This document shows positions 41,759 to 50,953 of a stretch of 64,000 nucleotides of DNA, piece by piece. A program made the position numbers and the translations under genes. The DNA is from a bacterium (GTDB lineage Bacteria > Bacillota > Clostridia > Oscillospirales > Oscillospiraceae), in contig SFVC01000009.1 in the NCBI GenBank assembly GCA_004560375.1, positions 7,801-71,800 of the forward strand, written 5' to 3'. Position 1 is the first letter of the stretch. Each line of letters opens with the position of its first letter. A model generated the notes under the pieces. It searched no databases and had not been told where the DNA came from. It saw only the letters and a program-made list of their open reading frames with translations.

Positions 41759-42313
41759 TCAATGGGGTTTGCGCGGCTTTTTTCGCAGCTTCAAATCTAA
41801 ACCGCTCTGATTGGCCAGCGCTTGAAAGAGACCGGCGGCCTGGGCCGCCCGCTCTTTTGCGGATAAATCCGGCGGCAGTGCGGCCAGCAGTTCCATCACA
41901 GCACGCAGATCCTCCAAGGTCAACAGGTTGACTGCCGTAAAGTAAAAGCCTTTGTGCCGCCCATCGTTGTAATGGTTCAGCAGGCTTGCCAAGATATTCT
42001 GCTTTTCCAGCTGTTCTTTCCAGTAAGCGGCCGGGCCAATGCGCTGGAGACGATCCAAATCCTTCCTGCGGTTTCGGTGGGTAATAAAGCTGTCATAGGG
42101 GTCATCCGTCTGATAGCGTCCACAGGGGTATTTTGCACATTGGGAACAGTATGTGACGCCGCCCTGCTCCAGCGAGCACCGGGCAATGGCACAGGATTGA
42201 TTGCCCTTGCCGCCGCCGCAGCCGGGGCAGTACCCGTCCAGCTTCATGGGGCACAGGCCGCAGGTCAAGCCACACAGGGAGAACAGCAGGTCGTCTCGGT
42301 GGAAGCCGTTCAT
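41759..42313 (-). CDS. DUF3795-like cysteine-rich protein
   Basis: 184 residues. The N-terminal third holds clustered cysteines (SLCGLTCGLCPMK, YCPGCGGGKGNQSC, CSLEQGGVTYCSQCAKYPC), likely binding a metal or Fe-S cluster, as in DUF3795 proteins. The C-terminal part is helical. ATG 42313 overlaps the stop of the preceding GNAT gene. It lies between rimI and tsaD without an obvious role in tRNA modification. Confidence 0.75.
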   Translation of the reverse strand: MNGFHRDDLLFSLCGLTCGLCPMKLDGYCPGCGGGKGNQSCAIARCSLEQGGVTYCSQCAKYPCGRYQTDDPYDSFITHRNRRKDLDRLQRIGPAAYWKEQLEKQNILASLLNHYNDGRHKGFYFTAVNLLTLEDLRAVMELLAALPPDLSAKERAAQAAGLFQALANQSGLDLKLRKKPRKPH

Positions 42314-42918
42314 GGATATTCCTCCTCCACCCACGACCGGGCGGGCTTTACCGCCTCGCCGGGTTTCAGGGGGAGCTGGATATACCGCTCAAAATGGGCG
42401 GGGGAGAAGTAGCCGGCGTACACCCCCCGGTGGAGGGCCTCCACCTTCCGGTCGTCCGTCTCCGGGCCCCGGTAGAGGCAGTTAAACCGCACGCCGAACA
42501 GGGCGCACTCATAGTCCAGTACCCGGAAGCCGTTGCGCTCGTAGAAGGCGATCCGGCGGCGGCGCAGGTCGTTTTCTCCTGGGGAAGCCTCTGGGCCAGG
42601 AGCCTCGGCCTCCCCGAACAGCTGGCCGTACCGCGTCCCCAGCAAGGCCAGGATCCTGGTGCCCAGCCCGCCGTTGCGCTTGCCCCGCAGCACCCCCAGG
42701 TATTCCAGCAGGGCCCCCTCCCGGCCCTCGGGCAGCCACAGCAGGGCATAGCCCAAAGGCTGGCCGCCCTCGGTGATCAGCAGGGGGTCGTACCGGTTCA
42801 TGTCCATCAGCCGCAGCATGGCCCGCAACGGCTTCAGTTCCGCCTTGGGGAAGTCGGCGGTCATCTCGTTCCGATAGAGGGCGGTGAGCTCCTCTGGATT
42901 CATCAGCTTCAGTTCCAT
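42310..42918 (-). CDS. GNAT-family N-acetyltransferase
   Basis: 202 residues. The acetyl-CoA pyrophosphate-binding region is visible as LGVLRGKRNGGLGTRILALL, followed by RRRRIAFYERNGFRVLDYE, the GNAT C-terminal motif. About 55 residues follow the GNAT fold. Substrate unknown. It is in an operon with rimI upstream. Confidence 0.85.
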   Translation of the reverse strand: MELKLMNPEELTALYRNEMTADFPKAELKPLRAMLRLMDMNRYDPLLITEGGQPLGYALLWLPEGREGALLEYLGVLRGKRNGGLGTRILALLGTRYGQLFGEAEAPGPEASPGENDLRRRRIAFYERNGFRVLDYECALFGVRFNCLYRGPETDDRKVEALHRGVYAGYFSPAHFERYIQLPLKPGEAVKPARSWVEEEYP

Positions 42919-42956
42919 AGCTTCCTCCGTCTGTGGGGGCGCACATTGCGCGCCCG

Positions 42957-43409
42957 TTACTCTGGCCCAAATGTCAGGGTCATCAAAACAGCGTCCTCCC
43001 GGGGCGCGTCATAATAGTTTTTTCGCCGCCCCACCGCGGCAAAGCCGTGCTTTTCGTACAGCGCGATGGCGGGGGCGTTGGAGGCGCGCACCTCCAGCAT
43101 GAGACAGGTCAGGTGCTCCCGCCCGAAGGCGGTCAGGGCGGACAGCAGGGCGTCCGCTATCCCGTTCCGCCGCGCCTCCGGGGCCACGGCGATGTTGTCC
43201 AGGCTGCCCTCGTCCAGCACGGTGGACAGGACGGCGTAGCCCAGCAGCGCGCCGTCCTTCCCCTCCGCCAGCAGGATGGCCACGGCCGGGTTATCCAGCG
43301 CCGCCCGGTACAGGGACTCGCTCCAGGGGTCGGCGGGGAAGCAGATCTGTTCCAGGGCAACCAGGCTGGGCAGATGGGCGGTTGTCATGGGGACAATGCG
43401 GAGGTTCAT
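42957..43409 (-). CDS. rimI: Ribosomal-protein-alanine N-acetyltransferase RimI
   Basis: 150-residue GNAT protein. The CoA-binding motif is VAPEARRNGIADALL and the C-terminal LEVRASNAPAIALYEKHGFAAVGRRKNYY is the RimI signature. It acetylates the N-terminus of ribosomal protein S18. Its ATG overlaps the nucleoside phosphorylase stop. Confidence 0.9.
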   Translation of the reverse strand: MNLRIVPMTTAHLPSLVALEQICFPADPWSESLYRAALDNPAVAILLAEGKDGALLGYAVLSTVLDEGSLDNIAVAPEARRNGIADALLSALTAFGREHLTCLMLEVRASNAPAIALYEKHGFAAVGRRKNYYDAPREDAVLMTLTFGPE

Positions 43410-44164
43410 AGCCTGGAGGCCACCTCCAGGGCTACCCGGAGGTATTTCTCGTAGTCGGACGCGGGCACCGCCCCCATGGTGCGGCGATCCCAGGCGGCCC
43501 CGTCCAGGCTGTCCTCGGCGTAGAGGAACTGGTACACTTCCGCGCCCCGGAACTGGGCCACCGCCATGGCGGAGGCGCACTCCATGTCCACGGCGATACA
43601 GCCGTCCGCCTTGCGCTTCTCCATGTTGTTCCGGGTCTCCCGGTAGAAGGCGTCCGTCGTCCACACCCGGCCCTTCACATAGGGCAGGTGGAGCTCGTCA
43701 AAGATCTCGCCCAAGCGATCCGCCGTGGGGATATCCACGTAGTCGCCCACGGGCAGATAGTGGTAGCTGGCGCCCTCGTCCCGGTAGGCCTGGGTGGGCA
43801 GGATGAAGTGCCCCGCCACAAGGGCGGAGTCCAGCACGCCGCAGGAGCCGTAGAGCAGCACCTGTTTCGCCCCCATGGCCAGCGCTTCCTCCAGCAGCCC
43901 CGCCGTCCCCGCGCCGCCGATGAGGGTCTGGAAGATGCCGATGCTCCGGCCGTTCCAGTTCAGCTTGTAAATGGGCACGTCCCGGCCCTCCCGCAGGGTG
44001 GCAATGACTTCAGTGGGGCAGACGTGCTCCAACACCTGGAAAGTTTCTTCCTTGAAGGTCATGATGACCGTCTCTGGAAAGGCTTCCACCGAATGAAACG
44101 ACCTCTGTAGTTCAAATTTTACGATTTCCTCGGAATCGGGGTCAAAGGTATCGAATAAACTCAT
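43406..44164 (-). CDS. Nucleoside phosphorylase
   Basis: 252 residues of the purine/uridine phosphorylase family. The phosphate-binding region GSCGVLDSALVAGHFILP and the substrate-binding VDMECASAMAVAQFRG are typical. It is shorter in the phosphate-loop region than classic DeoD, and uridine versus purine substrate is uncertain. GGAGGATTTTCC precedes the ATG. Confidence 0.85.
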   Translation of the reverse strand: MSLFDTFDPDSEEIVKFELQRSFHSVEAFPETVIMTFKEETFQVLEHVCPTEVIATLREGRDVPIYKLNWNGRSIGIFQTLIGGAGTAGLLEEALAMGAKQVLLYGSCGVLDSALVAGHFILPTQAYRDEGASYHYLPVGDYVDIPTADRLGEIFDELHLPYVKGRVWTTDAFYRETRNNMEKRKADGCIAVDMECASAMAVAQFRGAEVYQFLYAEDSLDGAAWDRRTMGAVPASDYEKYLRVALEVASRL

Positions 44165-44216
44165 GGAAAATCCTCCTCTGTGCAGGGGAGGAACCCGCCC
44201 CTCCCGTTGTAAACGC

Positions 44217-46883
44217 TCAGTGGCACTCCGCCCAGGTGCGCCCCGCCTTGGCGTCGGCAATCAGCGGCACCGACAGCGCCGCCACCCCCTCCATCTCCTC
44301 CTGGAGCAGGGCCTTCACCCGTTCCGCCTCGCCCTCGGGGCACTCCACGATCAGCTCGTCGTGGACTTGCAGGACAAGCCGGGCCTCCAGTCCCTCGGCC
44401 CGCAGGCGGGTGTCCACCTTGATCATGGCCAGCTTGATGATATCCGCCGCCGTGCCCTGGATGGGCATATTCAGCGCCACCCGCTCCCCAAAGGATCGGG
44501 TGTTGAAATTGGAGCTTTTCAGCTCGGGCAGCCAGCGGCGGCGGCCGTAGAGGGTGGACACAAAGCCGTCCTCCCGGCCCCGCTCCACCACCCGGGCCAT
44601 ATAGGCGTGGACGCCGGAGTAGTGCTCAAAATATTTCTCCATATACTCCCTGGCCTGGGCCACGGTGACGTGGATATCCTCGGAGAGGGAGTAGGCGGAG
44701 ATGCCGTACACAATGCCGAAGTTGACGGCCTTGGCGGCGCGGCGCAGCTCCGGGGGCACCGCGTCCTGGGGCAGGGAGAACACCTGGGAGGCGGTGACGG
44801 TGTGGATGTCCACCCCGGAGTTGAAACCGTCGATCATGGCCTGATCCCCGGACATATGGGCCAGCAGCCGCAGCTCGATCTGGGAGTAGTCCGCGTCCAC
44901 CAGCACCCTGCCCCTGGGGGCCACGAACATCTTCCGCATCTCCGCGCCCAAGGGGGTGCGGACGGGGATGTTCTGCAAATTCGGCTCGGTGGAGGACAGC
45001 CGCCCGGTGGCGGTGACGGTGTTCTGGAAGCTGGTGTGGATGCGCCCGTCGGCGGCGATGACCTTGCCCAGCCCCTCCACGTAGGTGGAGTTCAGCTTGG
45101 TGAGCTGGCGGTAGTCCAGCACCGCCCCCACGATCTCGTGCTGGGGGCGCAGCTTTTCCAGCACGTCCACGTTGGTGGACCAGCCGGTTTTCGTCTTTTT
45201 CACCGGGGGCAGGCCCAGCTTGTCAAACAGGATGCGGCCCAGCTGCTTGGGGGAGAGGATGTTGAACTCCTCCCCGGCCAGACGGTAGATCTCCGCCTTC
45301 AGCGTGTCGATGCCCAGCTGGAGCTGCTTGCCGAAGTCGGCCAGGGCCTGGGCGTCCACCAGCACCCCGGCCCGCTCCATCCGGGCCAGCACCGGGCACA
45401 GGGGGAGCTCGATGTCCGTCAGGACGGACAGCAGGCCGTACTCCTCCAGTTTTGGCTTGAATAATTCGTAAAACGCCTCGATCCACGCGGTGTCCTCGTA
45501 CCAGGCGGTCTGGGCCTTGTGGCCGTCGTCCAGCAGGGAGAAGGCGGTCTCGTCCTTGTAGGCGGCGGACTGCTCCACCTCCTTTTTGAAGTAGGACACC
45601 GCCAGCTTCCGAAGCTCATAGCTGCCCGCGGTGGGATCCAGCAGATAGGCGGCCAGCTCCGTGTCGAACAGAAAGCCCTCGGGTTCAATCCCTTCCTCCA
45701 GCAGGGCGCGGCACAGCTCCTTGACCCCGTGGGTCACTTTTTTCACCGTGGGGCCGAACAGCAACCCCAGCAGGGCGTGATAGTCCCCCTCGTAGGCCGC
45801 GGCGCGGACGTCGTACAGGTACGCCTGCTTCCCGTCGTCCTCGCTGAGGGACACCGCCACCCCCGCCAGATCGGGCAAAGGCAGGACGGCCACGGATTCC
45901 GCCCCCTCCCATTTGGGCAGGGCGGCGGCGAAGTCCGCTCCGGTGAGGACGGGTACCACGGTGACCTGAACCTCCTCCGGCTCCGCCGCCCCGTCCGCCC
46001 CGGCGGGGCCGGGAGTGAGCTTCAGCTTGTCGATGAGCTTGGTGAACTCCAGCTGGAGCAGCTTTTCATACAAAACCGGGCCGTCGAAGGGCTTGCGCTC
46101 CGTGTCCGCCGGGTCGAAGCCCATGGGGGCGTCGCAGCGGATGGTGGCCAGGTCATAGCTCAGCCGGGCGTCCGCCTCCCCCTCGGTGAGCTTTTTGATG
46201 ATGCCCGGCTTGGCGTCGAGATCGGGGAGCTTTTCGTAGATGGCATCCACCGACTGATACGCCTGGATCAGGGACATGGCGGTCTTTTCCCCCACCCCCT
46301 TCACGCCGGGATAGTTGTCCGACGAGTCCCCCATCAGCGCCTTCAGGTCGATCATGTGGATGGGGTCGAAGCCGTACTCGGCGCGGAACTCCTCCGGGGT
46401 CACGTCCCGGGTGATAGTCTGGCCCATGCGGGTGGACACCAGCTTGACGGTGGTGCGCTCGTCCACCAGCTGGAGGGCGTCCTTGTCGCCGGTGACGATC
46501 ACCGTCTCCCCGCTCTGGGCGGCGTTCACCCGGGCCATGGTGCCCAGCAGGTCGTCCGCCTCCCAGCCCTCCAGCTCGTACCGGTGGATGTTCATGGCGT
46601 CCAGCACGTCCTTCAGCACCGGCATCTGGACGGCCAGCTCCTCCGGCATCCCCTTGCGCTGGGCCTTGTACTCGGCGAAGGCCTTGTGCCGGAAGGTGGG
46701 TGAGCGCAGATCGAAGGCCACCGCCAGCCCCTGGGGCTGCTCCTCGTCCAGCAGCTTGAGCAGGATGTTGAGGAAGCCGAAAATGGCGTTGGTGGGCAGG
46801 CCCTCCCGGGTGGACAGGTTCTGGCTGACGCCGTAAAAGGCCCGGTTGACGATGGAATTGCCGTCGATGACCATGAGCTTCAT
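44217..46883 (-). CDS. polA: DNA polymerase I
   Basis: 888 residues. An intact 5'-3' exonuclease domain (VIDGNSIVNRAFYG, GWEADDLLGTMA, MGDSSDNYPGV) is followed by a degenerate 3'-5' exonuclease domain lacking the DxE metal motif, then the polymerase domain with VDADYSQIELR (motif A), RRAAKAVNFGIVYG (motif B) and LVLQVHDELIVE (motif C). Proofreading is therefore probably inactive, as usual in Firmicutes. ATG 46883 has GAGGTG upstream. The leader carries a hairpin at about 46928-46957. Confidence 0.97.
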   Translation of the reverse strand: MKLMVIDGNSIVNRAFYGVSQNLSTREGLPTNAIFGFLNILLKLLDEEQPQGLAVAFDLRSPTFRHKAFAEYKAQRKGMPEELAVQMPVLKDVLDAMNIHRYELEGWEADDLLGTMARVNAAQSGETVIVTGDKDALQLVDERTTVKLVSTRMGQTITRDVTPEEFRAEYGFDPIHMIDLKALMGDSSDNYPGVKGVGEKTAMSLIQAYQSVDAIYEKLPDLDAKPGIIKKLTEGEADARLSYDLATIRCDAPMGFDPADTERKPFDGPVLYEKLLQLEFTKLIDKLKLTPGPAGADGAAEPEEVQVTVVPVLTGADFAAALPKWEGAESVAVLPLPDLAGVAVSLSEDDGKQAYLYDVRAAAYEGDYHALLGLLFGPTVKKVTHGVKELCRALLEEGIEPEGFLFDTELAAYLLDPTAGSYELRKLAVSYFKKEVEQSAAYKDETAFSLLDDGHKAQTAWYEDTAWIEAFYELFKPKLEEYGLLSVLTDIELPLCPVLARMERAGVLVDAQALADFGKQLQLGIDTLKAEIYRLAGEEFNILSPKQLGRILFDKLGLPPVKKTKTGWSTNVDVLEKLRPQHEIVGAVLDYRQLTKLNSTYVEGLGKVIAADGRIHTSFQNTVTATGRLSSTEPNLQNIPVRTPLGAEMRKMFVAPRGRVLVDADYSQIELRLLAHMSGDQAMIDGFNSGVDIHTVTASQVFSLPQDAVPPELRRAAKAVNFGIVYGISAYSLSEDIHVTVAQAREYMEKYFEHYSGVHAYMARVVERGREDGFVSTLYGRRRWLPELKSSNFNTRSFGERVALNMPIQGTAADIIKLAMIKVDTRLRAEGLEARLVLQVHDELIVECPEGEAERVKALLQEEMEGVAALSVPLIADAKAGRTWAECH

Positions 46884-46969
46884 GGGGGACACCTCGCAAT
46901 GATGTGTTGGATATTGGAAACTCTTTGCTGTTCCCGCCCCCTGCGGGGACGGGAACAGACAGATAATTC

Positions 46970-46998
46970 AGTATACCACTTTTTGGGGAGATTAGCAA
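46970..46998 (-). promoter_or_regulatory. Promoter of the polA operon
   Basis: Minus strand TTGCTA, 17 bases, TATACT. Confidence 0.65.
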
Positions 46999-47008
46999 GA
47001 AGGGCCGA

Positions 47009-47038
47009 ACAGGGCGGGGCATTCCTGCCCCGCCCTGT
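47009..47038 (-). terminator. Terminator after pheT
   Basis: A perfect stem ACAGGGCGGGGCA/TGCCCCGCCCTGT. The minus-strand T tract is weak. Confidence 0.55.
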
Positions 47039-47051
47039 CAAAACAATACGA

Positions 47052-49568
47052 TCACCGCAGCACCGCGCCGCAGTCCTGCTCCAGCGTCTCGAGAATGGAC
47101 TTCACGTCCTCGTCCGCCTCCTCGCTGGTGAGGGAGCGGTCGTCCGCCCGGAGCACCAGGTTGAAGGCCACCGACTTCCTGCCCTCCCCCAGGTTCTTGC
47201 CCCGGTAGATGTCGAATAGGGCCACGTCCTTCAGCAGGCCCCGGGCCCCCTTGCGGATGGCGGCCTCCAGCGATCCCACCGGCACCTCCTCGGCGCACAC
47301 CACGGCGATGTCCCGGGTGACGGCGGGGAACTTGGGCAGGGGGGCGTACTCCGGATCCGGCCCGCAGGCCAGCAGCAGCTCGTCGAAGCTGAGCTCCGCG
47401 CAGTACAGCTCGCCGTCCACGCCGAAATTCCGGGCCGCCTCGGGGTGGATCTGGCCGAACACGCCCACGATGTCGCCGCCGCTGTAGACGTAGGCGCAGC
47501 GGCCCGGGTGGTAGGAGGGATCCTCGGTACACGCTTCAAAGCGCACATCCTTGGCCCGGAGGGACTTGAGCACCGCCTCCACCGTCCCCTTCAGGGTGAA
47601 GAAGTCCATGCCGTCGCCGTAGGCCCCCAGGGTGAGCACCTGGGCCTCGATAGCCAGGCCGTCGTCCTTCCCCAGGTCGTTCACGGCCTCCACCACTGCC
47701 TCGGTGAGGCCGGCCAGCCCCATGCCCTCCAGCTTGGCCTTGGAGCCGGCCAGGGCGGGGTCGTTGGCGTCCATGGGCTCGGCGGGGGTCTTGGGCATAT
47801 AGATCCGCCCCAGCTCGTACAGCCACGCGGTCTTGTTCCGGTTGTTCCAGTTGCGGCCCAGCACCTCCAGCATGGAGGGCAGGGTGGTGGTACGCATGAT
47901 GGAGGTGTCCTCCCCCAGAGGGTTCAGGATTTTGAAAGACTTGCGGTGGGGATCGTCGGGCTTCCACAGGATCTTGTCATAGGCCGCGGGGGAGATGAAG
48001 GAGTAGGTGATGATCTCGCTGTAGCCGCAGGCGCGGCACACCTCGCCCAGCTTGTTCTCCACTTTCTGGGTGGGCGACCAGCCCCCCTGGGTTGTCTGCC
48101 CCCGCATGAGGGTGGAGGGGATGTTGTTGTAGCCGTGGAACCGGGCCACCTCCTCCGCCAGATCCGCCATGCGGCGCACGTCGCCCCGCCAGGAGGGGAC
48201 GGTGACCTGCTCCCCCTCCACGGTGAAGTCCAGCTTGCGGAGGATGCGGATCATCTCGTCCTCCGGCACGTCGGTGCCCAGCAGGGCGTTGATCTTGTCC
48301 GGCTCCAGGGCCAGCACGGCGGGCTGGGGGACGAAATTCAGCAGGTCGATGACGCCGTCCACCACCTCACCCGCGCCCAGAAGCTCCACCAGCTCGCAGG
48401 CCCGGTTGACGGCGGGCAGGGTGTTCATGGGATCCAGCCCCTTCTCGAACTTGGCCGACGCCTCGGTACGCATACCCAGGGCCAGCGCCCCCTTGCGGAT
48501 GCAGGTGCCGTCGAAGCAGGCGGACTCGAACACCACATCGACGGTGTCGGCCACAATCTCGGAGTTCAAACCGCCCATGATCCCCGCAAGACCCACCGCC
48601 CGGCCCTCGTCGGCGATGACCAGATGGTTGGCGTTGAGTCGGTGCTCTTTGCCGTCCAGGGTGGTGAGCGTTTCGCCTTCAGCCGCCCGGCGGACGATGA
48701 TCTTGCCGCCGTTCACATAGCGGTAGTCGAAGGCGTGCATGGGCTGGCCGTACTCCAGCATGACGTAGTTGGTGATGTCCACGATGTTGTTGATGGGCCG
48801 CACCCCCATGGCCCGCAGGCGCTCCCGCATCCACTTGGGGGAGGGGGCGATCTTCACGTTTCGTACCATACGGGCGGTGTACCGGGGCACCAGGTGGCTG
48901 TCGGGCGTCTCCACATCCAGCAGGTCGGTGAGCACGCCGTCGGCGCCGCCCTTCACCTCGGGGGTGTGGAGGGTCAGCGGCTTGTCAAAGGTGGCGGCCG
49001 CCTCCCGGGCCAGGCCGATGACGGACAGGCAGTCCGGGCGGTTGGGGGTGATCTCGAACTCCACCACGTGGTCGTCCAGGCCCACGGCCTGCCGGATGTC
49101 CTGGCCCACGGTGAGCCCGGTCAGCTCGGGATCGTCGGACAGGATCCAGATGCCGTCGGCGTAGGCGGTGGGGAAATCCCGCTGATCCAGGCCCAGCTCG
49201 GCAAAGGAGCACAGCATCCCGTTGGACAGCTCGCCCCGCAGCTTGCCCGCGTGGATCTCCTTGCCCCCGGGGAGGGTGGAGCCGTCCAGCGCCACGGGTA
49301 CCAGGTCGTTTTCCTTCACGTTCTGGGCTCCGGTGACGATCTGAATGGGCTGGCCCTGACCCGCGTCCACCTGGCAGATCCACATATGGTCGGAGTTGGG
49401 GTGGCGCACCAGGGACAGCACCCGGCCCACCACAATGCGGGAGATCTCGGCGCCCTCCACGCAGACGCCCTCCACCTTGGAGCCGGACAGGGTCATGGCC
49501 TCGGAGAATTCCCGATCGGGGACGTCGAGCTGAACAAACTCATTGAGCCATTTTCTGCTTAAATTCAT
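47052..49568 (-). CDS. pheT: Phenylalanyl-tRNA synthetase beta subunit
   Basis: 838 residues. An N-terminal EMAP-like tRNA-binding domain (VGRVLSLVRHPNSDHMWICQVD) is followed by B3/B4 editing, B5, the catalytic-like core and a C-terminal ferredoxin-fold anticodon-binding domain (PKFPAVTRDIAVVC). It pairs with PheS to form the alpha2beta2 enzyme. It starts 16 bases after pheS. Confidence 0.97.
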   Translation of the reverse strand: MNLSRKWLNEFVQLDVPDREFSEAMTLSGSKVEGVCVEGAEISRIVVGRVLSLVRHPNSDHMWICQVDAGQGQPIQIVTGAQNVKENDLVPVALDGSTLPGGKEIHAGKLRGELSNGMLCSFAELGLDQRDFPTAYADGIWILSDDPELTGLTVGQDIRQAVGLDDHVVEFEITPNRPDCLSVIGLAREAAATFDKPLTLHTPEVKGGADGVLTDLLDVETPDSHLVPRYTARMVRNVKIAPSPKWMRERLRAMGVRPINNIVDITNYVMLEYGQPMHAFDYRYVNGGKIIVRRAAEGETLTTLDGKEHRLNANHLVIADEGRAVGLAGIMGGLNSEIVADTVDVVFESACFDGTCIRKGALALGMRTEASAKFEKGLDPMNTLPAVNRACELVELLGAGEVVDGVIDLLNFVPQPAVLALEPDKINALLGTDVPEDEMIRILRKLDFTVEGEQVTVPSWRGDVRRMADLAEEVARFHGYNNIPSTLMRGQTTQGGWSPTQKVENKLGEVCRACGYSEIITYSFISPAAYDKILWKPDDPHRKSFKILNPLGEDTSIMRTTTLPSMLEVLGRNWNNRNKTAWLYELGRIYMPKTPAEPMDANDPALAGSKAKLEGMGLAGLTEAVVEAVNDLGKDDGLAIEAQVLTLGAYGDGMDFFTLKGTVEAVLKSLRAKDVRFEACTEDPSYHPGRCAYVYSGGDIVGVFGQIHPEAARNFGVDGELYCAELSFDELLLACGPDPEYAPLPKFPAVTRDIAVVCAEEVPVGSLEAAIRKGARGLLKDVALFDIYRGKNLGEGRKSVAFNLVLRADDRSLTSEEADEDVKSILETLEQDCGAVLR

Positions 49569-49584
49569 CGTTGTTTTCCTCCCC

Positions 49585-50610
49585 TCAGAACTGCTCTAAG
49601 AACCGGACGTCGTTCTCGAAGATCAACCGCAGGTCGGCGATCTTGAAGCGCCGCATGGCGGTGCGCTCCAGGCCCATGCCGAAGGCCCAGCCCGACCACT
49701 TGTCGGGGTCGATGCCCGCCATCTCCAGCACGTGGGGGTGGATCATCCCCGCGCCCAGCAGCTCAATCCAGCCCTCCCCCTTGCAGGTGGGGCAGCCCGC
49801 GCCGCCGCACTTGTGGCACTGCACGTCCATCTCGCAGGACGGCTCGGTGAAGGGGAAGTGGTGGGGGCGGAACCGGGTGACGGTGCCGACGCCGAACAGC
49901 TGCTCCGCCAGCAGGTTCAGGGTGCCCTTCAGGTCGGCCATGGTGACGTTTTTGTCAATCACCATGCCCTCCACCTGGTGGAACATGGGGGAGTGGGTGG
50001 CGTCCACCTCGTCCTTGCGGTACACCCGGCCGGGGGCGATGATCCGGATGGGCAGCTCCATGGTGTCCATGGCCCGCACCTGCATGGGGGAGGTCTGGGA
50101 GCGGAGCATCACCCGCTCGTCGGCGTCGAAGTAGAAGGTGTCCGACCAGTCCCGGGAGGGGTGGCCCTCCCCGGCGTTGAGCCGGTCGAAGTTCAATTCC
50201 GCCAGCTCGATCTCCGGGCCGTCCAGCACGGTGAAGCCCATGCCGATGAAGATCTCCTTGATCTCCTCCAGGGCGGCGTTCATGGGGTGGCGGCGGCCCA
50301 GCCGGACGGGCCGGCCCGGGATGGTGACGTCCACCGTCTCCGCCTTCAGCTTCAGCTCCAGGGCGGCCTCCTCCAGCTTGTGGGAGGCGTTTTCCAGCGC
50401 GCCCTCCACCGCGGCCCGCACCTCGTTGGCCAGCTGGCCCATGGCGGGGCGCTCCTGGTTGTCCAGCTTGCCCATCTGCTTGAGCACCGCCGTCAGCTCG
50501 CCTTTTTTGCCCAGGTATTTCACCCGCAGCTCGTCCAGGGCGGCGGCATCCTTGACGCCCTCCAGGGCGGAGAGCGCCTCGGCGCGGATTTTTGCTAACT
50601 GTTCTTTCAT
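49585..50610 (-). CDS. pheS: Phenylalanyl-tRNA synthetase alpha subunit
   Basis: 341-residue class II catalytic subunit. An N-terminal coiled-coil arm precedes the motif-2 region FRPHHFPFTEPSCEMDVQC and motif 3 (GLERTAMRRFKI). A cysteine cluster CHKCGGAGCPTC lies inside the catalytic domain. ATG 50610 is the family start. Controlled by the T-box upstream. Confidence 0.97.
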   Translation of the reverse strand: MKEQLAKIRAEALSALEGVKDAAALDELRVKYLGKKGELTAVLKQMGKLDNQERPAMGQLANEVRAAVEGALENASHKLEEAALELKLKAETVDVTIPGRPVRLGRRHPMNAALEEIKEIFIGMGFTVLDGPEIELAELNFDRLNAGEGHPSRDWSDTFYFDADERVMLRSQTSPMQVRAMDTMELPIRIIAPGRVYRKDEVDATHSPMFHQVEGMVIDKNVTMADLKGTLNLLAEQLFGVGTVTRFRPHHFPFTEPSCEMDVQCHKCGGAGCPTCKGEGWIELLGAGMIHPHVLEMAGIDPDKWSGWAFGMGLERTAMRRFKIADLRLIFENDVRFLEQF

Positions 50611-50639
50611 GGCATAGACTCCTTTTGACTGGGATTTGG

Positions 50640-50873
50640 ATAACAAAAAAGCCCTCCGCCCCCAAAGCTGGGACGAAAGGCAACCCTTCCGCGGTACCAC
50701 CCGCATTCGCGCCTGCGCGCGCACTCAAGGCCCCGTAACGGCGGGCAAACCGTCCCCCTCTCGGGGGCCGCTCCCGGGCGAACAAGCGGCACGCACCAGG
50801 GCGGCTCTCAGCCGGTGACCGCCCCTCTCTTGGATACGCAAGCCCGCTATTTTCCCGTTCTTCGCATTTTGCT
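50640..50873 (-). promoter_or_regulatory. T-box riboswitch leader, Phe-type
   Basis: The minus strand contains the T-box core GGGTGGTACCGCGGAAGG near 50686-50703, followed by a terminator with TTTTTTG near 50645. Stem-region motifs AGAGAG and CTGAGAGCC are present; UUC at 50780-50782, just before GCCCGGGAGC, is the probable specifier and encodes Phe, agreeing with pheST. Confidence 0.9.
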
Positions 50874-50879
50874 TGTTCT

Positions 50880-50908
50880 TTTATATCATATTAAAGGTTG
50901 AAATGCAA
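50880..50908 (-). promoter_or_regulatory. Promoter of pheST
   Basis: Minus strand TTGCAT, 17 bases, TATAAA. Its -35 overlaps, by one base, the -35 of the divergent promoter at 50898. Confidence 0.7.
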
Positions 50909-50926
50909 GGGGGAAAACGCTATAAT
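50898..50926 (+). promoter_or_regulatory. Promoter of the NAD(P)HX repair operon
   Basis: TTGAAA, 17 bases, TATAAT, back-to-back with the pheST promoter. Confidence 0.75.
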
Positions 50927-50953
50927 GTGGAAAAATGAAAGGGGGCCGTCAGG

